Shown here: piece by piece, positions 33,713 through 42,785 of the stretch
Layout: every line of letters begins with the position of its first letter
Numbering within the stretch: the stretch's first letter is position 1
Origin: Sandaracinus sp.
Lineage (GTDB): Bacteria; Myxococcota_A; Polyangia; Polyangiales; Houyiibacteriaceae
NCBI GenBank assembly: GCA_020633125.1
Contig: JACKEH010000037.1
Coordinates: 1-45,129, forward strand
DNA length: 45,129 bases
Direction: 5' to 3'
Made by a program: the position numbers and the translations under genes
The notes under the pieces: model-generated
Told to the model about the DNA's origin: nothing
What the model saw: the letters and a program-made list of their open reading frames with translations, nothing else
The model's database searches: none

Positions 33713-35992
33713 TCAGCGCTGCGGCAGCGCCATCGCCAGCTCGAGAAGACGGTCCTCGTCGAGCCACGTGTACACGGACCACGTCTGCAACACGCGGCGC
33801 GTGTACCGACGGGTCTCGTCGTAGGGAATGCGCTCCACGAACTCGTCGAGCGGCAGCTGCCCGCGCTCGCGAAGCCAGCGATCGAGCGCCCCCTGGCCCG
33901 CGTTGTACGCCGCCGGCACCACGGCCGGATTGGTGGCGTAGCGATCCCGCAGCGAGCGCATGTAGCGCGACCCCACCGCGAGGTTGACCTCCGGTCGACG
34001 CAGCGTGCGCGCGTCGATGGTCAGCCCGTCCGCGTGCCGACGCGCGGTCGGCAGGATCACCTGCACCAAGCCGTACGCGTGCGCCCACGACACGGCGTTC
34101 GGATCGAAGGAGCTCTCCTCGCGCGCGATCGCTCGCACGAAGCTCGCCGGCACCTCCGCCGCCGCCGCGGCCTCTTCGACCAAGGGCGCGTACGCGCGCG
34201 GGTAGGCGAGGCGCCAGAAATGCCGCGCCATGCCCCGCGGAGGACGACGCCGAAAATCCTCCAGACGACGCCGAACGAGCCGCGCGACCTCGGGCAACGC
34301 ACCGCTCTGCGCGAGACACGCCACCGCGATCCAGGCGAGGTCGTCGTCCCCTCGAAGCGCGCCCGCATGCTCGAGCTCGGCCAAGGCTTCGTCACGCGCA
34401 TCGACCCGCAAGAGCTCGACGAAACGCCCGAACCACGGCGCGTCCAGCTCCGCGCGCCACGCGAAACGAAGCGGCGTCTCCTCCGCCCGCAGCTCGGCCT
34501 CGAGCTCCGCCGCTCGCGTCGGAGCGAGCTCGCGTAGGCGACTCGTCGCGAGCTGCGCGTAGTAGGTCAGCGGCCAAGCACGCGCGACGGCCAGCCAGCC
34601 TTCGATCGCGTCGTCCGTGCGACCGAGCTCCGAGAGCACCTTCGCGCGCCAATACCCGGCGCGCCCTCGCAAGCCTTCGACATCCTCGCTCGGCACGTCG
34701 TACAGCCCGCCAGAGAGCAGCCGATCGAGGTGACGGAGCGCGGCGTCTTTGTCGCCTGCGCCATGGGCGTCCAACGCGAGCACGAAGAGCGCCTCGCCTC
34801 GCATGTCGCCGTCGGGGTAGCGAGCGACGAGCTCTTCCAAGAGCGCCGCCGCCGCTTCGAGCTGTCCACGGTCGCGCTCGACCAACGCGAGCCGAAACCG
34901 CGCGTCGTCGGCCAGCGAATGCGTCGGCACTTCGCGCTCGAGCGCCGCGAGCTGCTCGCGTGCCGCATCCGCACGATTCACCTGAAAGAGCGCACGCCCT
35001 GCCCGATACCGCGCCCACGCCTTCACGTCGGGGTCGTCGCAACGCGTCGCGACGTCGGCGAGCAACGCCGCCGCCTCCGCCCGTTCACGCTGGCGAACCA
35101 TCGCGGCGCCCTGACGGCCCTCGGCCTCGCAGCGTTTCGCTTCGTCGACCCCCCGCAGCTCCCGCGCGAGCGCTGCGAACGCGCGCTCGGCGGCGTCGTG
35201 CTGCATCGACTGGTAGAGGGCCTCGGCTTCCGCGAAGCGATCCTCCACGCTCGGAACCGCGAGCGCGCGACGGCGCTCCAAGGGCAAGCTCGCGAGAACA
35301 CGTTCCGCCTTCGCGGCCGCCTCGCGTCCCGCGTCCGCACGCGGGGCCCGGCTGGCCACCCGCCGGTAGAGGGCGAGCGCCTCTTCACGCTCGGCGACCG
35401 ACTCGCTTCCAGCCAACCGGTCCGCGAGGGGAATGGCCACCGAGGCTCCCCCGACGTGTGCCGGGACCTCCGCCAAGAGCGCGCGCAGCGCGTCCGGCGC
35501 CTCGGCTTCTGCGAGCGCGAGACGAGCCCGCGCCGCCACGGCCTGCGCACGACGTCGTCCCGGGTAGTCGACCGCGGAAAGTGCGCTGGCGAGCGTCAGC
35601 GCCTCGGCCGGCGCCTCGGCTTCGAGCGCCTCCGCGAGCCGGAGCCCCGCCCAGGGCGCCAACGGGTGGTCGCTGCTCGCGAGCGCCCGCCAAGCCTCGG
35701 ATTCCCCGCGTTCGGCAGCGATCCAACGAAGACGCCCCGCCAACGCCGCATCGGCGGCCGGGAGTGCGGCCCTCGCCTCGACCCGCGCCTGCTCGGCCGG
35801 GAGCTGCCGGAGCCGCACGACCAAAGGGCTCGGCGCGACGTCGGCCGGTGCGAAGGTACGGGCCTCTTCCACCGTCGGTGCCGCCGGCGGCGTGGGCTGC
35901 GCATGCGCGGCTTCCTGCGGAGCGTTGCCGCGGCAAGTCGAGACGAGGCCGGCGAGAAGCACGGCGCTCACGTGGCGCGCGAGCATGAGCAT
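33713..35992 (-). CDS. slt: Soluble lytic murein transglycosylase (Slt-like)
   Basis: A 759-aa envelope enzyme that cleaves peptidoglycan glycan strands to 1,6-anhydro-muropeptides. A signal peptide is followed by a Cys (SAVLLAGLVSTCRG), possibly lipidated. A long helical superhelix of TPR-like repeats covers about 60-580 (ARFRLALVERDRGQLEAAAALLEE, ALRHLDRLLSGGL). The SLT domain comes last: FVRAIAREESSFDPNAVS with catalytic Glu near residue 625, then AYGLVQVILPTA, NLAVGSRYMRSL and VPAAYNAGQGALDRW. ATG 35992 is chosen just before the hydrophobic segment; ATG 35986 is an alternative. Convergent with the rhodanese gene, with only 25 bp between. Confidence 0.93.
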   Translation of the reverse strand: MLMLARHVSAVLLAGLVSTCRGNAPQEAAHAQPTPPAAPTVEEARTFAPADVAPSPLVVRLRQLPAEQARVEARAALPAADAALAGRLRWIAAERGESEAWRALASSDHPLAPWAGLRLAEALEAEAPAEALTLASALSAVDYPGRRRAQAVAARARLALAEAEAPDALRALLAEVPAHVGGASVAIPLADRLAGSESVAEREEALALYRRVASRAPRADAGREAAAKAERVLASLPLERRRALAVPSVEDRFAEAEALYQSMQHDAAERAFAALARELRGVDEAKRCEAEGRQGAAMVRQRERAEAAALLADVATRCDDPDVKAWARYRAGRALFQVNRADAAREQLAALEREVPTHSLADDARFRLALVERDRGQLEAAAALLEELVARYPDGDMRGEALFVLALDAHGAGDKDAALRHLDRLLSGGLYDVPSEDVEGLRGRAGYWRAKVLSELGRTDDAIEGWLAVARAWPLTYYAQLATSRLRELAPTRAAELEAELRAEETPLRFAWRAELDAPWFGRFVELLRVDARDEALAELEHAGALRGDDDLAWIAVACLAQSGALPEVARLVRRRLEDFRRRPPRGMARHFWRLAYPRAYAPLVEEAAAAAEVPASFVRAIAREESSFDPNAVSWAHAYGLVQVILPTARRHADGLTIDARTLRRPEVNLAVGSRYMRSLRDRYATNPAVVPAAYNAGQGALDRWLRERGQLPLDEFVERIPYDETRRYTRRVLQTWSVYTWLDEDRLLELAMALPQR

Positions 35993-36461
35993 CACGGTAG
36001 AGAGCAGAGGACCGCGAGGCCAACTTCTCGGGAAGTCACGGCCATTCCCGCGCGACCTCGCGCAGGACGACGAACGTCCGGTCACCCTCGGTCCACGGGT
36101 TTTGGACGGCTTTCGCGCACGCGAATCCAGAGGTTCCGTCACGAGATCCATGGGCATCCGCGGACCGAAGTTGCCGGGCACGTTCCGCGCTCGCGAACCC
36201 CTCGTATCCAAACGCCTTTTCGTCGTGCTCCCGCGGCGTGGTCGAACTTCGCCCACGCATCTCGGGCGCGATTCGCGCATGTGAATCCAGAGGTTGCTTC
36301 ACGAGATCCATGGGCATCCTCAGCCCGAAGTTGCTGGGAAACCTTCGCTCCTCGACGCTGGGCAACCTCCGCCCGGCGCCAGGAGCTCGCGAGACGACAC
36401 CCCCACCACTGCCACACGTCACGCTTTCCCCACCCCCCACGTTCGACGATGATTCGCGGCC
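35993..36461. other. Divergent intergenic region with a direct repeat
   Basis: This region of about 469 bp lies between divergent genes (transglycosylase minus, patatin plus). It contains two direct copies of a 75-bp element (36113-36187 and 36273-36347). No gene is supported, although both copies read as NFGxRMPMDLVxxPLDSxAR on the minus strand. Promoters for both genes should be here. Confidence 0.6.
36113..36347. repeat. Two direct 75-bp repeats, 160 bp apart
   Basis: Copies at 36113-36187 and 36273-36347 share ttcgcgca, then gaatccagaggtt, cacgagatccatgggcatcc and gaagttgc, with about 80 percent identity overall and no internal length change. The offset is exactly 160 bp. Confidence 0.8.
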
Positions 36462-38750
36462 ATGCGACGCGGGTGTGTGGTGGGCGTGGTGGGGCTTCTG
36501 TGCGCGTGGACGGTGAAGGCGCAGCCTCCCGCCGCGCCCGAGGGCCCCGAAAACGAGACGAGCCCGACGGGAGTGACGCCCGCTTCCGAGCCGACCGTCG
36601 CTCCACCGACGCCCAGCCCACGACCGCTCGCGATCACCATCAGCGGCGCGGCCTCCCTCGGCGCATACGAAGCCGGCTACGTGCACTACGTCGTCGAGAC
36701 GCTTCGCGGCTCGGGCACCATCGAGCCGGAAGCCTTCGTCGGCACCAGCGCCGGCTCCGTGAACGCACTCCTCGGAGTGCTCGCGAGCTGCATGGGGCCC
36801 GCCCACGACCCCCGCACGAGCCTCTTCTGGCGCACGTGGATGCCCATCGGCGCCGAAGGCCTCCACGACCCCGAACGCACGAGCCCCATCGCGCTCTTCA
36901 ACCGCGGCCGCTTCGACGAAGCCGCGGCGCCCCTCGAGCAGCTTTTCGCACACGGTCTGCCCGAGACTTGCGACCGCTTGCTCGGCGCCGCCATCACCCG
37001 CGTTCGCCCCGAAACCCTCGCCGGCGGAAGCGCGCTCGCGATGCCACGCATGGCCGAACGTTTCCTGCTCCGCGTGCGAGGGCGCGGCGTCGGTACACCG
37101 ATCGAAGTGACCAACCACCGGCTCCCGCGCCTCGACCTGCCGCGCCTCGCGGTCGAAGGCGAAGGCGCGCACCCCTTCGAAGCGGTGCGTGACCTGCTCT
37201 TCGCCTCGAGCGCGTTCCCGGGTGGCTTCCCGCCGCAAGAGGTCCCGATCTGCGAGGTCGACGACGGTCGCCCCTGCAACGCCGCCCGCTCACGCCGCGT
37301 GCCCTTCGTCGACGGCGGCTTCTTCGACACGCACCCGCTCAACCTCGCGCTCTGGGCGCTTCGCGACGACGAAGGACACACGCCCGACGACGCGCTCTTC
37401 TTGCTCGTGAACCCGGTGCTTCGCGGCTACCCCGAGCCGGCCGAGAGCCTCTTCGGCGGCCCCACCGAGGGCGTGCCCGAGACGATGCTTCCGTACGCGC
37501 TGACGCTCGTCGAAGGCTTCGCGCTCTCGGCGATGACGATGAGCCTTCAAGAAGCGCTCGCGCACGAGCCTGCGCTCGCCGAGCGGCTCCACATGTCCGT
37601 CGCGACGCATCCGCCCGCGAGCGATCCGCTCTTCATGTTCCTCGGCTTCTTCGAGGAACACTTCCGACGCTTCGACTTCTACCTCGGCATGCTGCACGCG
37701 CGCGCCGCGCTCGACGCGTTGCGCGAGCAGCCGCGCACCCGCGACGCGCTCGCGAACGTACGCCCGCTCGAGACTCGCTACGACGACGCGAACGACGAAG
37801 TCCACGAGGGATGGCGGCCCTACCACTGCCTTCGCGCGGTGCTCGACGGCGAAGGCGACGCCGGCGCGCTCTGCCGAGGTCTCGAGCCCTACCGAGCCCT
37901 CGCCGAGGTCGCGCGCGAGCGTGTCTACGACGCGTGCCGCCCCGATCGCCTCACCGATCCCGACCGCCGCGCGATGGCCGAGCGTCACCCCGACTGCGCC
38001 CGCGCGCTCACCGGCGCCGCCCCGCCCGGCGCGACCGCGGAGTGGCGCCGCGAAGAAGAAGAAGGCGCGTTGCGCTGGATGTTCCGCCGCATGGGCGCGC
38101 GCGGTTTGCCCTTCGAGGACCTCGACGCCCGGGGCCGCACCGGCGAAGCGGCGGGCCTCGCCGCGTTCCACTCGTTCCGCGATCAGCTCGCCACGATGGC
38201 GCGTGGCGTCGCGGTCGAACAGGGCCTCTTGGCGCCGCTCGCCGAGCCCGTCGCCCAAACCGTCGTCGACGCGATCGCGTACCGCCCCGAACGTCACGAC
38301 CTCTACCTCACGCTCGGCGGCGTCGTCGGCGAGCTCGGCTGGAGCTTCACGGGTCGGCACGTACCCCGCCTACGCGGCAGCCTGGTGCTCGAAGGCCGCG
38401 GCGGCGACACCTTGCTCTCGAGCTCGCCGGGTTGGCTCGGCTTCGCGCCGCTGCTCGGGTTCGAGGTCGAGCTCGGCGCCCCGTTCGACGGCGCGCTCCA
38501 AATTCGCAGCGGCCTGCGTGGCGGCTGGCTCTTCAGCTCGCGCGACGACTTCGGCGGCGGCGACTGCGCGGATCCACAAGACCGAACCCGACCCTGCTCG
38601 CGCGCCGTCTTTCAAGCCACGCTCACGGCCATCGGCTTCCACCTCGTGCGCATCGCGGTAGTCGGCGAGTGGCTTCCGGCGCTGCGGGACGACGAACGCA
38701 CGCTCTGGGCCGTACGCCCCGAGATCGGCGTGCAGCTCTTCTGGCAATGA
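36462..38750 (+). CDS. Secreted patatin-like phospholipase with beta-barrel-like C-terminus
   Basis: A 762-aa protein. A signal peptide is followed by a Pro-rich linker (21-55). The patatin domain has a glycine-containing loop in SGAASLGAYEAGY (61-73), nucleophile GTSAG at 94-98 (Ser96) and catalytic Asp in VPFVDGGFFDTHPLN (about residue 284). Residues 480-600 are helical and charged. Residues 620-762 alternate Gly/aromatic strands (DLYLTLGGVVGELGWSF, RLRGSLVLEGRGG, LGFAPLLGFEVELG, LRGGWLFSSRDDF) and end VRPEIGVQLFWQ, like an outer-membrane barrel end. The layout recalls patatin proteins tethered to outer-membrane domains, but the C-terminus is short for a full 16-strand translocator. Function, as toxin or lipid remodeller, is unknown. 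Confidence 0.9.
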   Translation: MRRGCVVGVVGLLCAWTVKAQPPAAPEGPENETSPTGVTPASEPTVAPPTPSPRPLAITISGAASLGAYEAGYVHYVVETLRGSGTIEPEAFVGTSAGSVNALLGVLASCMGPAHDPRTSLFWRTWMPIGAEGLHDPERTSPIALFNRGRFDEAAAPLEQLFAHGLPETCDRLLGAAITRVRPETLAGGSALAMPRMAERFLLRVRGRGVGTPIEVTNHRLPRLDLPRLAVEGEGAHPFEAVRDLLFASSAFPGGFPPQEVPICEVDDGRPCNAARSRRVPFVDGGFFDTHPLNLALWALRDDEGHTPDDALFLLVNPVLRGYPEPAESLFGGPTEGVPETMLPYALTLVEGFALSAMTMSLQEALAHEPALAERLHMSVATHPPASDPLFMFLGFFEEHFRRFDFYLGMLHARAALDALREQPRTRDALANVRPLETRYDDANDEVHEGWRPYHCLRAVLDGEGDAGALCRGLEPYRALAEVARERVYDACRPDRLTDPDRRAMAERHPDCARALTGAAPPGATAEWRREEEEGALRWMFRRMGARGLPFEDLDARGRTGEAAGLAAFHSFRDQLATMARGVAVEQGLLAPLAEPVAQTVVDAIAYRPERHDLYLTLGGVVGELGWSFTGRHVPRLRGSLVLEGRGGDTLLSSSPGWLGFAPLLGFEVELGAPFDGALQIRSGLRGGWLFSSRDDFGGGDCADPQDRTRPCSRAVFQATLTAIGFHLVRIAVVGEWLPALRDDERTLWAVRPEIGVQLFWQ

Positions 38751-38802
38751 CGAGGGTCCCGACCCTCGCGACGGTCACGTCACGCGCAGGCACCGCGACC
38801 GC

Positions 38803-38982
38803 ATGAGCCCCGACGACGAAGCGGCCCTTCGTGTGATCGCCGAGGCGTGGCTGCGGGCACGCGACTTCGCGGTGCGTGAGCCCGACACCGAGGTCCGGCT
38901 CTCGGACGCGCCCGTCGAGCTCACGCTCACGCGCGGCGACGAGCGCGCCACGGCGTGCGTGTTCGTCGCGCGCCACCCGTGA
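38803..38982 (+). CDS. Small 59-aa protein or N-terminal remnant
   Basis: A short frame starting MSPDDEAALRVIAEAWLRAR and ending TACVFVARHP before TGA at 38980-38982. Third positions are almost all G or C and the residue mix (paired acidic and basic residues, regular hydrophobics) is protein-like, so I accept it. Coding-like sequence continues past the stop in another frame (see 38983-39150), so this may be the front of a broken gene. No family recognised. Confidence 0.5.
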   Translation: MSPDDEAALRVIAEAWLRARDFAVREPDTEVRLSDAPVELTLTRGDERATACVFVARHP

Positions 38983-39150
38983 TGCGACGCCTCGTCCGTG
39001 GGGAAGGCGTCGTCCGCGCGACGAGCCGCGGAACAAGCTTGCGGCCTGGGGTACTCGCCGTCGGGTCCAAGCCTTCGACCGCGGGCTCGCCGTCGAACGC
39101 GTCGTGTACCGCTTCGGCTTGCTCGAACGCGGTGTGCTCGCCGTGAGACC
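38983..39150 (+). pseudogene. Possible frameshifted continuation of the 59-aa ORF
   Basis: On the plus strand, about 39060-39145 reads RRVQAFDRGLAVERVVYRFG, followed by LLERGVLAVRP, with good third-position GC and a natural residue mix, but it has no start of its own and lies in a different frame from the 59-aa ORF. A stop then occurs in a third frame at 39144-39146. This looks like a short gene with one or two frameshifts, or chance. Confidence 0.3.
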
Positions 39151-40857
39151 TCACCGAAGCCCCGCGACGACCGCCACGAGCTGTTCACGCGCCGCGTCGA
39201 TCACCTCCGTCTCTTGGGTCTCGAGGGCCGCACGAAACTGCGTGAGGTAGACACCGAGCTCCTCACGAGCGGGACCACGAAGCTCCGCGAAGAGCGCGTC
39301 CGCGCGTGCGAGGGCGGTGCGGTTCGGCAGACTTTCGCGGGGGTGAAACTTCAGCGCCGCCATCGCCTTGCGGGCCTTCTCGATCTCGCCCTTCGAGAGC
39401 CGCCCCGGTCGATCCTCGATCACGATCGATTCGACCCGATCGCTGCCCACGACCCGCATCTCGACCTCGAGCAAGCCGTTGAGGTCGTAGGTGAAACGCA
39501 CGTCGATCGCGACGTCGCCGGCCGCCTTTCTCGGAAGCCCCTTGAGCTTGAAGTTGCCGAGCAGGGTGTTGTCCTCGCAGAGGCTGTGCTCGCCTTGGTA
39601 GACACGGACGTCGATCTGCGTCTGATCGGCTTCCATCGTGTGGTAACGGTGCACACGGCTTGCGGGAATCACCGTGCCGCGCTCGAGGATCGGGCTGAAG
39701 AGCCCGTCGACCACGCGCACCCCGACGCGTTCGGCGACCGCGATCCCGAGCGTGAACGGCGCCACGTCGGTGACCACCAGATCCTCGACCGCTTCGTCGC
39801 CGGCCTTGAGCGCTGCCTGCACCGCGGCTCCCATCGCGACGACCTCGTCGGTCGGCAGATCGCGGCGCGGCATGCGGCCGAAGAGCTTCGCGGCGAGCTG
39901 CACCACGACCGGCATGCGGGTCGCACCGCCGACCAAGAGCACCTCGTCGATCGCGTCGGGCGTCCGCTTGGCGTCGCGCAATGCGCGCAGGATCGGGCCG
40001 CGAAGGCGCTCGAGCAGCGGCTCCCACGCCTTCTCGGCGTCGCCGCGCGAAAGAACGCGCTCGACGTCGACCTCGCGTCCTCCGATCACGAACGCCGGCA
40101 ACGCGATCGTCGCGCGGTCTTCGTGGGTCAAGGTGCGCTTCGCCCGCTCGCAGGCCTCGCGCAAGCGCGCCTTCGACACGGTCTCGGTCAAGGGCCCGTG
40201 GGCCTTCTCGAGCTCGACCTGCACCCACGCGGCGAGCGCGTCGCTGAAGTCCTCGCCGCCGAGCCGCGCGTCGCCGGCGGACGATTGAATCTCGATCACC
40301 CCCTCGATGATCTCGAGCACCGTCACGTCGAAGGTGCCGCCCCCGAGATCGAGCACCACCGCGCAGAGCTCGCGGTCCTTCTGGTGCAAGCCGTACGCGA
40401 GCGCGGCCGCGGTCGGCTCGTTGATGATGCGCTCGACCCGCAGGCCCGCGATGGCGCCCGCGTCGCGGGTGGCCTGGCGCTGTTGCTCGCCGAAGTAGGC
40501 CGGCACCGTGATCACGGCCTCGTCGATGGGGACGCCGAGCGCGGCTTCGGCGTCGTGCTTGAGCGACGCGAGCACCATCGCAGAGAGCTCGACGGGAGTC
40601 ATCGTTCGCTTGCCGAGGGTGAGGCGGCGGTCGGTGCCCATGTCGCGCTTGAACGCGAGCGCGGTCTGCGTGGGGTGCGTGGCGGCGCGCGCGCGGGCCG
40701 GCGCGCCGACCAGCACCTCGTCGCCGTCGAGGCTGACGGCGCTCGGCGTGAGCAACTCGCCGAGGGCGTTGGGCAAGAGCACCGGCTGGCCGTCCTGGAG
40801 CACGGAGACGAGCGAGTAGGTGGTGCCGAGATCGATGCCGACGAGGGTCTTGGTCAT
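39151..40857 (-). CDS. hscC: Hsp70-family chaperone, HscC type
   Basis: A 568-aa ATP-driven chaperone, much closer to E. coli HscC (about 556 aa) than to DnaK. The ATPase domain has VGIDLGTTYSLVSVLQDGQP (6-25), VPAYFGEQQRQATRDAGAIAG, INEPTAAALAYGL, VLDLGGGTFDVTVLE and LVGGATRMPVV. The substrate-binding part includes FSPILERGTVIPASRV, VRVYQGEHSL and RFTYDLNGLLEVEM. The C-terminal lid is short and lacks the DnaK EEVD-type tail. The ATG overlaps the stop of the upstream J-like gene by 4 bp (ATGA). HscC chaperones work with unusual J-proteins (DjlB/DjlC in E. coli), and three related genes precede this one. Confidence 0.95.
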   Translation of the reverse strand: MTKTLVGIDLGTTYSLVSVLQDGQPVLLPNALGELLTPSAVSLDGDEVLVGAPARARAATHPTQTALAFKRDMGTDRRLTLGKRTMTPVELSAMVLASLKHDAEAALGVPIDEAVITVPAYFGEQQRQATRDAGAIAGLRVERIINEPTAAALAYGLHQKDRELCAVVLDLGGGTFDVTVLEIIEGVIEIQSSAGDARLGGEDFSDALAAWVQVELEKAHGPLTETVSKARLREACERAKRTLTHEDRATIALPAFVIGGREVDVERVLSRGDAEKAWEPLLERLRGPILRALRDAKRTPDAIDEVLLVGGATRMPVVVQLAAKLFGRMPRRDLPTDEVVAMGAAVQAALKAGDEAVEDLVVTDVAPFTLGIAVAERVGVRVVDGLFSPILERGTVIPASRVHRYHTMEADQTQIDVRVYQGEHSLCEDNTLLGNFKLKGLPRKAAGDVAIDVRFTYDLNGLLEVEMRVVGSDRVESIVIEDRPGRLSKGEIEKARKAMAALKFHPRESLPNRTALARADALFAELRGPAREELGVYLTQFRAALETQETEVIDAAREQLVAVVAGLR

Positions 40858-42785
40858 GGGGGGCTCACTTCGCGGGAAGGGGTCGGGAGCTCGCGCGCGT
40901 CGGCCGGGTCCCTCGGGGAATCGGGGGCGTCAGAGGCGTCGTCCGTCGGGGGCGCCGTCACGTCGCGCGATCGATGGCGGGTCTGCTGGCAGAGCGCGCG
41001 CACGTCGGCGCGACGGAGCGCGACGAGGCGCACGTCCACGTCGCGCAGCAGGTCGTCGCTCGTGTCGAGGAACGCAGTCTCGAGGCGGTCCCAGGCTTCG
41101 CTGGCGGCGTCGCAATCGTCGTCCAGAAGCGCCTTGCCGACGCGAAGCGCGTCCTCGCACTCGGGACGGCTCGGGTCGCGGCAGAGGAGCTCGTTCAACG
41201 CGTCGGTGTCGGGCGCGACCGGCTCCGGAGGGGTCGTCGTCGCCGGCCCGAGGCCACGACCACCGTAGCCGAAGTCACCCACGGTTTGCGTGACGGGCAC
41301 GGTCGCGGGGTGCGTGGTGCCGTGGGTCGCGAGCCCGACCAACAACCGTGGCAACACCCCCACGCAGGCCATCACGAGAATCCAAACCTGCCAATGCCGG
41401 TCGGAATGCGTCTGGCTCGGCGGCGTCTCCCACGTGTCGAGCTCGAGCGGATCGCGACGCGAGTCCCACGACGTCTTCTTCGCCTTCCAACCGCTGGGAT
41501 CGGGCGGTCGATCGTCGCGCCACGGCGGCGGACGCTCGTTCCAGCTCGAGGGTTGGGCGAGCAGCAACCCCCCGAAGGTCTCCGCGACCCGCGGCGCGTG
41601 CTCCGCCAGCGTCCGTTGGGCGACGGATCGCTCCGCGATCGAACGTGCCGCGGCCCAGCGCGAGAGCTCGCTCTCCCGCTCCGCGTCCGCGACCACCCGC
41701 ACGAGCACCGCACGCAACGACGGATCGAAGTCGTCGGGCAGCGAGAGCAGCTCGTGCACCCATCGCGCGAAGAGGCCGTCACGGGGCGAGAGGGTGCGCG
41801 CTTCGCCGAGCACGTCGCGAAGCGCGTACACCTCGCGATGCAGCGCGCCCGCGATCACGCTGGCCCCGAGAGCTTCGAGATCGATCACCACCCGCGCGAA
41901 CGCCACGAGCGGCAGCGGGCGGTGCTCCTCACGTACGAGGGCGAGCATCGCCCGCGTCGCGCGTTCGGCGCGTGGCGCGTCGAAGCTCGCGAAGAGGGTG
42001 GCGGCCGCCCAGGGGTCGAGCTCCGCTTCGACCGTCGCACGCTCGGGCTCGGTCAACGCTTCGCGCGCGAGCCACGCCGCCTCGACCAACGGCTCGTGAA
42101 AGCCACGCTCCGCCGCCTCGCGGGCGACCGACAACGCGAGCTCGACCTCCCGCCGCTCCAGCCGCGCACGCACCAAGAGCAGGTAGGGCCACGGGCGGTC
42201 GGGATGTGTGGCCACGGCGGCCTCGGCGACTGCGAGCGCGTCGTCCGGAGAGTCGGCGAGCTCGAATGCGTCGAGGGCGTCGGCTTCGACGTTCGCGTCG
42301 CGCCGCTGGGCTTCGACGTGCTCGTCGCGCCGCTCGGCTTCGACGTGCTCGTCGCGCCGCTCGGCTTCGACGTTCTCGTCACGCCGCTGGGCTTCGACAC
42401 TCTCGTCGCGCCGCTCGGCTTCGACGTCTCGCTCCGGATCGCCTTCGACCTGCCGCTCACGCTCGACCGCGTTCGCGTTCCTTGCTTCGAGCGCCTCCTT
42501 CGGTCGGAGCGCGCCCGCGTCGGCCGAAGGGTCGGTGGGCTCCGCGTCCGATGGGCCATCGAACCGCGCCTCCCTCGCGGCGTGAAACGCTCGCGTCGTT
42601 GCGCGCACCCGGGCCGCGTGCTGCAACGCTTCGTAGGCCTCGCGTAGCGCTTGAAAACGCTCCGGCTCGCGCTCCGGGGGCGCCTTCTTGATGGCGCGCA
42701 AATACGCGCGACGAATCACTTTTTCGTCGCATTCGCCCGGCTCGATGCCGAGCAGCTCCTCGGCCCGCCGAAGGTCGGGGGTCAT
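40854..42785 (-). CDS. J-domain-like membrane protein 1 of the HscC operon
   Basis: A 643-aa protein, ATG 42785, overlapping the previous gene by 4 bp and the hscC start by 4 bp. Residues 1-55 look like a J domain (LRRAEELLGIEPGECDEKVI, RRAYLRAIKKAPPEREPERF, QALREAYEAL), but the HPD tripeptide is missing: the loop reads APPERE. Residues 105-160 hold five 9-residue repeats of ERRDEHVEA type. A TPR-like helical region (160-430) is followed by a membrane helix (WILVMACVGVLPRLLVGLA, about 500-520). The C-terminal domain has several Cys (LLCRDPSRPECEDAL, DDDCDAASEAWDRLE). It is probably a membrane-anchored partner or regulator of the HscC chaperone (inference). Confidence 0.88.
   Translation of the reverse strand: MTPDLRRAEELLGIEPGECDEKVIRRAYLRAIKKAPPEREPERFQALREAYEALQHAARVRATTRAFHAAREARFDGPSDAEPTDPSADAGALRPKEALEARNANAVERERQVEGDPERDVEAERRDESVEAQRRDENVEAERRDEHVEAERRDEHVEAQRRDANVEADALDAFELADSPDDALAVAEAAVATHPDRPWPYLLLVRARLERREVELALSVAREAAERGFHEPLVEAAWLAREALTEPERATVEAELDPWAAATLFASFDAPRAERATRAMLALVREEHRPLPLVAFARVVIDLEALGASVIAGALHREVYALRDVLGEARTLSPRDGLFARWVHELLSLPDDFDPSLRAVLVRVVADAERESELSRWAAARSIAERSVAQRTLAEHAPRVAETFGGLLLAQPSSWNERPPPWRDDRPPDPSGWKAKKTSWDSRRDPLELDTWETPPSQTHSDRHWQVWILVMACVGVLPRLLVGLATHGTTHPATVPVTQTVGDFGYGGRGLGPATTTPPEPVAPDTDALNELLCRDPSRPECEDALRVGKALLDDDCDAASEAWDRLETAFLDTSDDLLRDVDVRLVALRRADVRALCQQTRHRSRDVTAPPTDDASDAPDSPRDPADARELPTPSREVSPP
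42283..42427 (-). repeat. 27-bp in-frame tandem repeat (ERRDEHVEA)
   Basis: Five 27-bp units starting at 42283, 42310, 42337, 42364 and 42391, each with the core gcttcgacgtgctcgtcgcg, plus a partial sixth unit. They encode ERRDESVEA, QRRDENVEA, two ERRDEHVEA and QRRDANVEA, a highly charged, probably helical spacer. Confidence 0.92.
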
